Below are positions 1 to 6,227 of a DNA stretch of 10,078 nucleotides, one piece after another. Every line of letters begins with the position of its first letter. The first letter of the stretch is position 1. Position numbers and translations under genes: made by a program. The stretch comes from Anaerolineaceae bacterium (GTDB taxonomy: Bacteria; Planctomycetota; Phycisphaerae; FEN-1346; JAACEH01). The notes below the pieces were generated by a model. It had not been told where the DNA came from and ran no database searches. It saw only the letters and a list, made by a program, of their open reading frames with translations. Where the stretch lies: positions 1 to 10,078 of the forward strand of contig JAACEH010000057.1 of the NCBI GenBank assembly GCA_011682595.1. The letters are read 5' to 3'.

Positions 1-258
1 CTCCCTGAACTCGGCCACGAAGGCCTCGATGTAGTCGCGGCCCAGCGGCCGCTCGGGATGGCGGGCCACCTGCACCAGTTCCCAGGGCGTCAGGCTGGCG
101 TACTTCTTGCGGATCATGTCCACCAGGTTGCGGCGGATGTCTTTGATCTCGGCCGACATGTCAACCTGACGGTCGGTCTGCAGCTTCTCGAGCCGGCGAA
201 TCTGCTCTTCAAGCGAGGCAAACGGCTTCTCGAATTCCAGGCAGACAGTCTGTGCCAT
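1..258 (-). CDS. accA: Acetyl-CoA carboxylase carboxyltransferase subunit alpha, N-terminal part (runs off left edge)
   Basis: The 86 visible codons encode the N-terminus of the AccA family. AccA forms, with AccD, the carboxyltransferase that moves the carboxyl group from biotin-BCCP to acetyl-CoA to make malonyl-CoA, the first committed step of fatty acid synthesis in the cytoplasm. The start reads MAQTVCLEFEKPF, matching the family's LDFEQP-type opening. A charged helical stretch (about residues 15-52) follows, then the family signature VARHPERP at 64-71 and DYIEAF at 75-80. I chose ATG at 258 because it puts the LEFEKP motif at the usual distance from the start. An in-frame ATG at 276 would add six residues, and neither start has a clear Shine-Dalgarno sequence. 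The gene begins 27 nt after the kinase stop codon (9 nt with the longer start), so the two are probably co-transcribed. The catalytic part lies outside the window. Confidence 0.88.
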   Translation of the reverse strand, partial: MAQTVCLEFEKPFASLEEQIRRLEKLQTDRQVDMSAEIKDIRRNLVDMIRKKYASLTPWELVQVARHPERPLGRDYIEAFVAEFRE

Positions 259-285
259 CCGTATCTGCGCCCCCATATTGCGCGG

Positions 286-1158
286 CTAGCTGGCCGCCGT
301 CGGCTGATCGGCCCGGCCCGCCTCGTAAGGGCGGCCGATCCTAGCCAGTTGCTCGATGATCACGTCCATCGAATGTGGCCGCAAGTCCGGGTTCTTCTCC
401 AGCATCCGGGCTATCAGCCGTGACAGGTCAGGGTGTACCTGCGGCACGACGTGGTGCAACATCGGCGGCCGCATCTTCAGGTGCATTTGCAATATGGCAT
501 CCGGATCGCTCGCCGTCAATGGCAAACGTCGGGCATACATCTCGAAGGTCGTGATGCCCAGGCTGTAAATGTCCGTGGCCGGGCTCAGGACCTTGTTCTC
601 GATCTGCTCCGGTGCGATGTAGCTTCGCGTGCCCATGGTCTGATGGCCCTGAAGGCGGGTCACCAGGCCGTCCCAGAAACTTTTCGGGCCCGTCCGCTGG
701 GCCAGGGCCAGGTCGATCACCGTGGCCTCGCCTTTTTGGCTGACCATAATATTCTCGGGCTTGATGTCCAGATGGACCAGGCCCCGGCTGTGCATGTGAC
801 CCAGGCCTTGGCAGACCCGCACCAGCCAGGCAAACCCGATCCGCCCCACAAGGTCCACGTCCCGGTAGATCACCCGCTTGAGCGTCTGGCCCGGAATGTA
901 TCTCATGACCAGGTACGGCCGTTCGGCCTGGCTCACGTAGTCATACATCCTGGTCAGGTTGGGATGGTCCACCATTTTGGAAATCTCCGCCTCGTGGGCC
1001 AGGTGGGCCAGGACCTTCCTGTCCTTGGCCAACTGGTCCAGAACGACCTTCAGGACCACATCCTGTCGCCGGCGATGGTCGTGAGCCAGGAAGATTTCGC
1101 TGCTGGCCGTCTGGCAAATTCGGCGGATCAGCGTATAGCCGTCAAGGGTCTGCACCAT
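286..1158 (-). CDS. Serine/threonine protein kinase (Hanks type) with non-consensus active-site motifs
   Basis: A 290-residue protein that is almost entirely a kinase domain. It has no transmembrane segment or sensor domain, so it is predicted to be cytoplasmic. Visible motifs are the ATP-anchoring lysine in VVLKVV (K37), an alpha-C glutamate in HEAEIS (E56 or E58), the catalytic loop HLDIKPEN (D131, K133, N136), the metal-binding aspartate in IDLALA (D149), APEQ (182-185), DIYSLG (196-201) and the late conserved arginine in NPDLRP (R260). The usual catalytic residues are therefore kept, but three motifs are altered. The glycine-rich loop reads ICQTASSEIFLA (14-25) with none of the three glycines, HRD is HLD (a non-RD kinase), and DFG is DLA. 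Activity may be reduced or independent of activation-loop phosphorylation; this is inference. It starts at ATG 1158 with no strong ribosome binding site. accA follows closely on the same strand. The substrate is unknown. Confidence 0.92.
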   Translation of the reverse strand: MVQTLDGYTLIRRICQTASSEIFLAHDHRRRQDVVLKVVLDQLAKDRKVLAHLAHEAEISKMVDHPNLTRMYDYVSQAERPYLVMRYIPGQTLKRVIYRDVDLVGRIGFAWLVRVCQGLGHMHSRGLVHLDIKPENIMVSQKGEATVIDLALAQRTGPKSFWDGLVTRLQGHQTMGTRSYIAPEQIENKVLSPATDIYSLGITTFEMYARRLPLTASDPDAILQMHLKMRPPMLHHVVPQVHPDLSRLIARMLEKNPDLRPHSMDVIIEQLARIGRPYEAGRADQPTAAS

Positions 1159-1383
1159 TAGTGTTTCTCGGAACTTTTTTCGACATCAACCATGTGGCAA
1201 CAGCATTTCGGGCGCCAGGCAGAACCTTCGGCTAACTCGGCGGCTGCAAAGTCACCGCAAAGGAGGATGGATGCTGATTACGTCCTTGCCGAACCCGTCC
1301 CTGAGCCGCCGGAGCGAATCCCACAGCGCCATCACCGGCCACGAATTCTCTCTCGGCACCACTGCAACCAACCTAACCCGCCC

Positions 1384-1412
1384 ATTGTAAAATCGCCCCG
1401 TACAACGGACAA
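1384..1412 (-). promoter_or_regulatory. Candidate sigma70-type promoter for the kinase-accA unit
   Basis: Read on the minus strand, TTGTCC (1407-1412) is a 4/6 match to the -35 consensus and TACAAT (1384-1389) a 5/6 match to the -10 consensus, with exactly 17 bp between them. An A7/T7 tract (1414-1420) sits immediately upstream of the -35 element. Transcription would begin near 1377, giving a leader of about 220 nt before the kinase start at 1158. This is motif matching only. Confidence 0.45.
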
Positions 1413-1423
1413 CAAAAAAATGA

Positions 1424-1452
1424 TTGACCGCATTTCCCCCCTAACCTAAACT
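1424..1452 (+). promoter_or_regulatory. Candidate sigma70-type promoter for tyrA
   Basis: TTGACC (1424-1429) is a 5/6 match to the -35 consensus and TAAACT (1447-1452) a 4/6 match to the -10 consensus, separated by 17 bp. The A-rich stretch just upstream (1411-1423) could act as an UP element. The predicted start near 1459 gives a leader of about 57 nt to the tyrA ATG at 1516. Only 11 bp separate this -35 element from that of the divergent kinase promoter. Confidence 0.45.
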
Positions 1453-1515
1453 CCCCCATGGTCCGTTTCGTTCCCTTGACGACTCGATTTCTGCTTCCTT
1501 ACGGAATTTCTTGCG

Positions 1516-1929
1516 ATGCAGTTTGAACAGGTTTCCATCGTCGGCGTGGGCCTCCTGGGCGGCAGCCTGGGGCTGGCCGTCAAACGCCTCGGCCTGGCCA
1601 AGTCGGTGGTCGGCATCGGGCACCGCAACTCGACCCTCGAGACGGCCCTCAAACGCGGAGCCATCGACCGCTGGACCCTTTCGGTAGCCGACGGCGTCCG
1701 CGGGGCCGACCTGGTCGTCCTCTGCACGCCGGTCGGGCTGTTCGGGCCACTGATGGCCCAGGCCGCCGGTTCCCTGGCCCGGGGATGCCTGGTTACCGAC
1801 GTCGGCTCGACCAAACGGGCCGTCCTTCAGGCCTGCCTGCCTCACCTGCCGGAAGGCTGCAACTTCGTCGGCTCTCACCCCCTGGCCGGCAGCGAAGCCC
1901 GCGGCATCGAGGCCGCCACCGCTTTATGA
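1516..1929 (+). CDS. tyrA: Prephenate/arogenate dehydrogenase, N-terminal nucleotide-binding part of a frameshifted gene
   Basis: These 137 codons encode the Rossmann domain of TyrA, which oxidatively decarboxylates prephenate (or arogenate) in tyrosine biosynthesis. Visible landmarks are the dinucleotide-binding GVGLLGG (10-16), the end of strand beta-2 GIGHRNST (33-40), LVVLCTPV (66-73), VTDVGSTK (93-100) and the substrate-site motif GSHPLAGSE (119-127) with the family's catalytic histidine (H121). The frame then stops abruptly at TGA 1927-1929, just where homologues continue with a (D)L(Y/F)EG motif. That motif and the rest of the enzyme are present in the next frame. The beta-2 end has His-Arg where NAD-specific relatives usually have Asp, which suggests NADP use (inference). 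The start is ATG 1516, with a weak GGAA at 1503-1506. As drawn, this fragment alone would lack the helical dimerisation domain and should not be functional. Confidence 0.85.
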   Translation: MQFEQVSIVGVGLLGGSLGLAVKRLGLAKSVVGIGHRNSTLETALKRGAIDRWTLSVADGVRGADLVVLCTPVGLFGPLMAQAAGSLARGCLVTDVGSTKRAVLQACLPHLPEGCNFVGSHPLAGSEARGIEAATAL

Positions 1930-2359
1930 GGGGGCCCTGGTCCTGGTCACGCCGACCGACCGCAGCGACGAGGAATCCGTCGGCACAATCGAATCCCTCT
2001 GGCGGGCCCTCGGTTCGCGCACCCGGCGCATCGACGCCGAGTCGCACGACCGCCTTCTGGCCCAGGCCAGCCACCTGCCGCACATGGTGGCCGCGGCCCT
2101 GGTCGAGGCCCTGGGGCCCGGCGCCGAGCAACTCGTGGCCACAGGTTTCCTGGACACCACCCGCGTCGCCAGCGGCGACCCGCCCATGTGGCGCGACATT
2201 TTCATGACCAATCGCGACCAACTTCTGGCGGCCCTGGGCCGCCTCCAGACCGCCCTGGCCCGAATGAGCAAGGCCCTCGACAGCGGCGACGCCGAGGCGG
2301 TCGAGCAGTTGCTGCGCGAGGCCAAGAGCCGCCGCGACCGTCTCTTGAAATCCTCCTGA
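1925..2359 (+). pseudogene. tyrA: TyrA C-terminal domain, out of frame with its N-terminal half
   Basis: This is the continuation of tyrA in the +1 frame. Starting at TAT 1925 the frame reads YEGALVLVTPT, as expected directly after the EAAT end of the first fragment. It then gives the helical domain: HDRLLAQASHLPHMVAAAL with the SHLPH motif at about 2069-2083, GFLDTTRVASGDPPMW with the conserved arginine after TT, and DIFMTNRDQLL. It ends at TGA 2357-2359. There is no start codon at the junction; the first in-frame ATG is at 2084, inside the domain, so independent translation would give only a truncated piece. Both halves together would make about 280 residues, the normal TyrA length, and the second half shows no further decay. 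That points to either a recent mutation or a sequence error. An extra base in the TTT at 1923-1925 or a 5-base loss (a missing codon plus two bases) would each explain the shift. Confidence 0.82.
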
Positions 2360-2368
2360 CCTTTATCC

Positions 2369-2397
2369 TTGAAGCGGGCACGGTTTCCCGTGATAAT
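2369..2397 (+). promoter_or_regulatory. Candidate sigma70-type promoter for purL
   Basis: TTGAAG (2369-2374, 4/6) and GATAAT (2392-2397, 5/6) are spaced by 17 bp in the short gap after tyrA. The spacer carries a small perfect dyad, CACGG-TTTC-CCGTG (2379-2392), which might be an operator or chance. The predicted start near 2404 gives a leader of about 40-55 nt. It would let purL-purQ-recJ be expressed apart from tyrA. Confidence 0.4.
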
Positions 2398-2441
2398 CCT
2401 CCATCCACAGTGATTGATCTTGGTTTGAACCCGGCCGGCCC

Positions 2442-5351
2442 GTGACGGAGAAATCGCCGTTGACTTACGAGATCGAAGTCTTCCCCCGCCCGCCGCTTCA
2501 GGACGCCATCGGACAATCGGCACTGGCCCGGGCCGGGGATCTGCACCTCAAAGGCATCGATGACGTGGCCTCGTCCCGCGTCTTTTTTCTGCTTTTCCCT
2601 GAGGGCCACACCGATGCCGGCGGCGCCGAGCGGATAGCCCGCGCCCTGCTGGCCGACCCCGTGTCGGAACTGTTCCGGCTGCGGGCCGGCCGGGGTAAGT
2701 GGTCGGCCGATGCCCCGCCGCACGTCAAGGGGCGAAAGGCCCTGCTGGTGACCCGCAAGCCCGGCGTCATGGACCCCGTGGCCGCGTCGCTGGTGACGGC
2801 GGCGGCCGACCTGGGGCTGGACATCGAGGCGGCCCACACCGGCACGCGCTATTACGTCAAGGGGAAGGTCGCCGGAGAGACTCTCGAAAAGCTCAAGTGG
2901 CGGGTGCTGGCCAACGACTGCATTGAAGACGTGCTGACTGAACAGACGCCCTTTGAGTTCCGCGAAGGTCGGCCCTACGAGTTCCAGAAGCGCGAGATTC
3001 CGATCCGCGAACTTTCCGACGCCGACCTGGAGCACCTCTCGCGGCACAGCCACCTGTTCCTGTCGCTGGCCGAGATGAAGACCATTGGCGACTACTACCG
3101 CGACCTGGGCCGCGAACCGACCGACATCGAGCTGGAGACCCTGGCCCAGACCTGGTCCGAGCACTGCGTCCACAAGACCATGAAGGGCTACATCGAGTAC
3201 AACGGCACCGAGACCATCGACAACCTGCTCAAGTCGACCATCGCCCGGGCGACCTTTGAACTGGACCGCCCCTGGTGCGTCTCGGTCTTCGAGGACAATG
3301 CCGGCATCGTCCGCTTCGACGACCGGCACAACGTCTGCTTCAAGGTCGAAACGCACAACCACCCCTCGGCCATCGAACCCTATGGCGGGGCCGCCACGGG
3401 CATCGGCGGCTGCATCCGCGACCCCATGGGCACCGGTCTCGGGGCGCGGCCCATCATGAACACCGACGTCTTCTGCTTCGCCCCGCCGGACACCGACCCC
3501 GACACCCTGCCCCAGGGCGTGCTGCACCCCAAGCGGGTCATGCGCGGCGTGGTCGGCGGCGTTCGCGACTACGGCAACCGCATGGGCATCCCGACCGCCA
3601 ACGGGGCCCTCTATTTCGACCCGCGCTACCTCGGCAACCCGCTGGTCTATTGCGGCGTGGTCGGCATCATGCCCCGGGACAAGTCGTTCAAGAACCCGGC
3701 CGCCGGCGACCTGGTGGTCGTGGTGGGCGGCCGGACCGGTCGCGACGGCATCCACGGGGCGACCTTCTCGTCGGCCGAACTGACCGAGACCAGCGACAGC
3801 GAGTTCTCCCACGCCGTGCAGATCGGCGACGCCATCACCGAGAAACGAATGCTCGACACGCTTCTGGTGGCTCGCGACCGCGGACTCTACTCGGCCATCA
3901 CCGACTGCGGGGCCGGGGGACTCTCTTCGTCGGTCGGCGAGATGGGCGCCGAGCTGGGCGCCCGGGTCCACCTGGAGCGCGTGCCGCTGAAGTACGCCGG
4001 CCTGACCCACACCGAAATCTGGATCTCCGAAGCCCAGGAACGAATGACCATCGCCGTGCCGCCCGAGCACCGCGACGAAATCATGGAACTGTTCGAGTCC
4101 GAGAACGTCGAGGCCACCGTCATCGGCGAGTTCACCGACACCAGGCAACTCGAACTGTTCTACGACGGCCGGAAGGTCGGCCAACTGGACATGGACTTCC
4201 TGCACAACGGCGTGCCCCGGCAGCGGAGGATCGCCACCTGGACCCCGGCCGAGCACGACCAGCCCGAGCCCGTCGAGAAGGACGACTTCGGCCCCGATCT
4301 GCACGGAATCCTGAAGTCGTGGAACGTCTGCTCGAAGCACTGGATCATCCGCCAGTACGACCACGAGGTCCAGGGCACCAGTATTGTCAAGCCACTGGTC
4401 GGCCCCGGCCAGGACGGACCCGGCGACGCGGCGGTCATCGCCCCGGTCTACGGTTCGACGCGCGGCCTGGCGGTGGCTAACGGACTGAACCCGAAATACT
4501 CGGACATCGACCCCTACGCCATGGCCGCCTCTGCCATCGACGAGGCGCTGCGAAACGTCGTCGCCGTCGGCGGCGACCCATCGCAAACGGCCATCCTCGA
4601 CAACTTCTGCTGGGGCAACTGCGAAAAGCCGGACCGCCTGGGCGGACTGGTCCGTGCGGCCAAGGCCTGCTACGACGTGGCCTCCGCATACGGCACGCCC
4701 TTTATCTCCGGCAAGGACAGCCTGAACAACGAGTACCAGACGGCCCAGGGGACCATCGCCATTCCGGCCACGCTGCTGATTTCGGCCCTGGCCATCGTGC
4801 CCGACGTGCGGCTCTGCGTTACCAGCGACCTGAAGGAAGCGGGCAACGTCCTCTACCTGGTCGGCCTGACCCGCGACGAACTGGGCGGCTCACACTACTG
4901 GGCCCTGCGCGGCGCAATCGGTCGGCGTGCCCCGCTGCCCGACCTGGAGACGGCGCCGAAGACATTCGTGGCCTTACACAAGGCGATCACCGCCGGCCTG
5001 GTCCGCTCGTGCCACGATCTCTCCGAAGGCGGTCTGGCGGTGGCGGCGGCCGAAATGGCTTTCGCCGGTCGGCTGGGCGCGGAGATCGTGCTCTCGAAAG
5101 TCCCGCGGGACGATTCGGTCGTCCGCGACGAGCAGATTCTGTTCAGCGAATCGAACTCGCGGTTCCTGGTCGAGGTGCCCAGGCTCGATGCCGCCAAGTT
5201 CGAGCGGCTGCTTTACGGCGTCATCCGCTCGCAGATCGGCGGCGTGACCGCCAGTGGCCGCCTGGTCGCCGTTGGCCTGGGCGGCAAGCCGGTCATCGAC
5301 GAATCAATTGACGACCTGCGAGAATCGTGGCTGCGGCCGCTGGACTGGTAG
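2442..5351 (+). CDS. purL: Phosphoribosylformylglycinamidine synthase, PurS-PurS-PurL fusion
   Basis: This is the synthetase of the fourth step of purine synthesis: FGAR + glutamine + ATP to FGAM, with ammonia supplied by PurQ. At 969 residues it is longer than stand-alone PurL (about 740) and shorter than the single-chain enzyme with a glutaminase domain (about 1,300). Residues 8-80 (YEIEVFPRP ... ALLADPVSELF) and 99-167 (ALLVTRKPGVMDP ... LANDCIEDVL) both resemble the small subunit PurS, so the fusion replaces a separate purS. The PurL body follows: TWSEHC (237-242), ETHNHPSAIEPYGGAATGIGG (303-323), the central DCGAGGLSSSVGEMG (488-502), the second-half VGPGQDGPGDAAVI (653-666), SGKDSLNNEY (756-765) and SCHDLSEGGL (856-865). 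No glutaminase domain is present; purQ lies next, 63 nt downstream. The start is listed as GTG 2442. TTG 2460, behind a GGAG at 2447-2450, is a serious alternative and would still keep the whole first domain. Confidence 0.96.
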   Translation: MTEKSPLTYEIEVFPRPPLQDAIGQSALARAGDLHLKGIDDVASSRVFFLLFPEGHTDAGGAERIARALLADPVSELFRLRAGRGKWSADAPPHVKGRKALLVTRKPGVMDPVAASLVTAAADLGLDIEAAHTGTRYYVKGKVAGETLEKLKWRVLANDCIEDVLTEQTPFEFREGRPYEFQKREIPIRELSDADLEHLSRHSHLFLSLAEMKTIGDYYRDLGREPTDIELETLAQTWSEHCVHKTMKGYIEYNGTETIDNLLKSTIARATFELDRPWCVSVFEDNAGIVRFDDRHNVCFKVETHNHPSAIEPYGGAATGIGGCIRDPMGTGLGARPIMNTDVFCFAPPDTDPDTLPQGVLHPKRVMRGVVGGVRDYGNRMGIPTANGALYFDPRYLGNPLVYCGVVGIMPRDKSFKNPAAGDLVVVVGGRTGRDGIHGATFSSAELTETSDSEFSHAVQIGDAITEKRMLDTLLVARDRGLYSAITDCGAGGLSSSVGEMGAELGARVHLERVPLKYAGLTHTEIWISEAQERMTIAVPPEHRDEIMELFESENVEATVIGEFTDTRQLELFYDGRKVGQLDMDFLHNGVPRQRRIATWTPAEHDQPEPVEKDDFGPDLHGILKSWNVCSKHWIIRQYDHEVQGTSIVKPLVGPGQDGPGDAAVIAPVYGSTRGLAVANGLNPKYSDIDPYAMAASAIDEALRNVVAVGGDPSQTAILDNFCWGNCEKPDRLGGLVRAAKACYDVASAYGTPFISGKDSLNNEYQTAQGTIAIPATLLISALAIVPDVRLCVTSDLKEAGNVLYLVGLTRDELGGSHYWALRGAIGRRAPLPDLETAPKTFVALHKAITAGLVRSCHDLSEGGLAVAAAEMAFAGRLGAEIVLSKVPRDDSVVRDEQILFSESNSRFLVEVPRLDAAKFERLLYGVIRSQIGGVTASGRLVAVGLGGKPVIDESIDDLRESWLRPLDW
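2447..2462 (+). promoter_or_regulatory. Ribosome binding site pointing to a TTG start for purL
   Basis: GGAG at 2447-2450 is followed after 9 nt by TTG at 2460-2462, which begins a protein reading MTYEIEVFPRP, close to where the first PurS-like domain starts. The upstream GTG at 2442 has only CCGGCCGGCC before it and no Shine-Dalgarno match. The sequence therefore favours translation from 2460, although a rare TTG codon is needed. Confidence 0.45.
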
Positions 5352-5361
5352 GAACACCGAG

Positions 5362-5385
5362 CATGCTTTTGCAAGCAAAAGCATG
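5362..5385. repeat. Perfect 11-bp inverted repeat (hairpin) between purL and purQ
   Basis: The arms CATGCTTTTGC (5362-5372) and GCAAAAGCATG (5375-5385) are exact reverse complements around a 2-nt centre; in RNA the loop would be 4 nt or more. The element lies 10 nt after the purL stop and ends 12 nt before the purQ Shine-Dalgarno sequence. No T-tract follows on either strand, so it does not look like a simple intrinsic terminator. It could be a dispersed palindromic (REP-like) repeat or an mRNA processing/stability hairpin that tunes purL versus purQ output. There is no second copy in this window. Confidence 0.8.
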
Positions 5386-5414
5386 GCGCCCAAGCGGAGA
5401 GGAAAAAGTAATTC

Positions 5415-6200
5415 ATGCCGCCCAAAGCCCTGATCCTTCGAACCGCCGGAATCAACTGTGACCGCGAGACGGAGTTTGCATTCACCACCGCCGGAGCCGA
5501 TGCCGAGCGGGTGCACGTCAACCGCCTGATCGCCGAGCCCGCCCTGCTGGAAGAGTACCAGATTCTCTGTGTGCCCGGGGGCTTCAGTTACGGCGACGAC
5601 CTGGGGGCCGGCCGCGTCCTGGCCTCGCAGTTGCTCGTCCATTTGCGCGACCGGCTGGCCAGGTTCATCGAGCGGGGTGGCCTGGCCATCGGCATCTGCA
5701 ACGGATTCCAGGTGCTGGTCAAGACCGGCCTGCTGCCCGGTCCGGTAAAGGGCGACCAGAAGCCCTTCACCCAGACGACCACCGTGACCTACAACGATTC
5801 CGGAAAGTTCGAGGACCGCTGGGTTCACCTGCGGGTCGACACCGATCATTGCGTCTTCCTGGAAAAGGGCGAGGTTATCTACCTGCCGGTCGCTCACGGC
5901 GAAGGCAAGGTGATACCCCTGGACAAGGAGCACCGCCAGGCGCTGGAGAAGCTGGGCCGCGTGGCCTTGCGCTATGTCGGTCCCGGGGGCCAGGACGATC
6001 CGGGATACCCGGGCAACCCGAACGGTTCGCTGGGCGACATCGCCGGCATGACCGACGCCACGGGCCACGTTCTGGGCCTGATGCCGCACCCGGAACGCCA
6101 CCTGACCGGCTACCACCATCCGCAGTGGACACGCCTGGGCGCCAAGGAAGAAGGCGACGGCCGGCGACTGTTCACCCGGGCGGTGAAATATTTCGACTGA
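5415..6200 (+). CDS. purQ: Phosphoribosylformylglycinamidine synthase, glutaminase subunit
   Basis: A 261-residue class I glutamine amidotransferase that hydrolyses glutamine and passes ammonia to PurL for FGAM synthesis. The N-terminus ALILRTAGINCDRE (5-18) is typical of PurQ. The oxyanion region is VPGGFSYGDDLGAG (53-66), the nucleophile elbow GICNGFQ (93-99) carries catalytic C95, PVAHGEGK (158-165) is the PurQ substrate loop, and MPHPER (223-228) supplies the catalytic H225 and E227. All triad residues are intact. The length is slightly above that of the Bacillus-type subunit (about 227) and close to other long-form PurQ proteins; the additional residues include a Gly/Pro-rich stretch near 189-206. 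Translation starts at ATG 5415 after AGAGGA at 5398-5403 (11-nt spacing). It is the partner of the adjacent purL and probably shares its transcript. Confidence 0.96.
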   Translation: MPPKALILRTAGINCDRETEFAFTTAGADAERVHVNRLIAEPALLEEYQILCVPGGFSYGDDLGAGRVLASQLLVHLRDRLARFIERGGLAIGICNGFQVLVKTGLLPGPVKGDQKPFTQTTTVTYNDSGKFEDRWVHLRVDTDHCVFLEKGEVIYLPVAHGEGKVIPLDKEHRQALEKLGRVALRYVGPGGQDDPGYPGNPNGSLGDIAGMTDATGHVLGLMPHPERHLTGYHHPQWTRLGAKEEGDGRRLFTRAVKYFD

Positions 6201-6227
6201 CGCTCCCGCACTGACTGCACAACGATC

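Larger units (their letters stand above)
1159..1515. other. Divergent intergenic region between the kinase gene and tyrA
   Basis: This 357-bp gap separates the kinase (minus) from tyrA (plus). Its most AT-rich part (about 1384-1452) holds two candidate promoters facing away from each other, described separately. The remainder, mostly on the kinase side, contains no convincing gene. Two tiny open frames were seen. One is a 39-codon frame at 1271-1390 (plus) that starts 4 nt after a perfect AAAGGAGG at 1259-1266. The other is a 36-codon frame at 1252-1362 (minus, GTG start) that would lie in the kinase mRNA leader. They overlap on opposite strands and neither resembles a family I know, so neither is called as a gene. 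No tRNA, riboswitch or clear terminator was recognised. Confidence 0.6.

Noticed and set aside
433..1161. A 242-codon plus-strand open frame opposite the kinase
   Set aside because: It is a shadow of the kinase gene; His/Asp/Val-rich with no motif.
1192..1449. An 85-codon open frame in the divergent intergenic region
   Set aside because: It has no ribosome site at its first ATG, it runs through both candidate promoters, and its composition is Pro/Arg/His-rich like random GC-rich sequence.
1921..1930. Programmed +1 frameshifting in tyrA
   Set aside because: The P-site codon TTA cannot re-pair well after slipping to TAT, there is no upstream Shine-Dalgarno-like stimulator or prfB-like CTTTGA, and TyrA is not known to be recoded.
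2379..2392. Intrinsic terminator for tyrA
   Set aside because: The stem is only 5 bp and is followed by ATAATCCTCC with no T-run; it fits better as a dyad within the purL promoter or chance.
2202..4586. A very long open frame (794 codons) on the minus strand opposite purL
   Set aside because: It is antisense to the well-conserved purL. C-rich third positions of purL remove stop codons from the antisense frame, and the translated product is low-complexity (Asp/Gly/Val/Arg) with no recognisable motif.
5362..5385. Rho-independent terminator between purL and purQ
   Set aside because: The hairpin is strong, but GGCGCCC rather than a T-tract follows, and ending transcription there would cut purQ from its partner.
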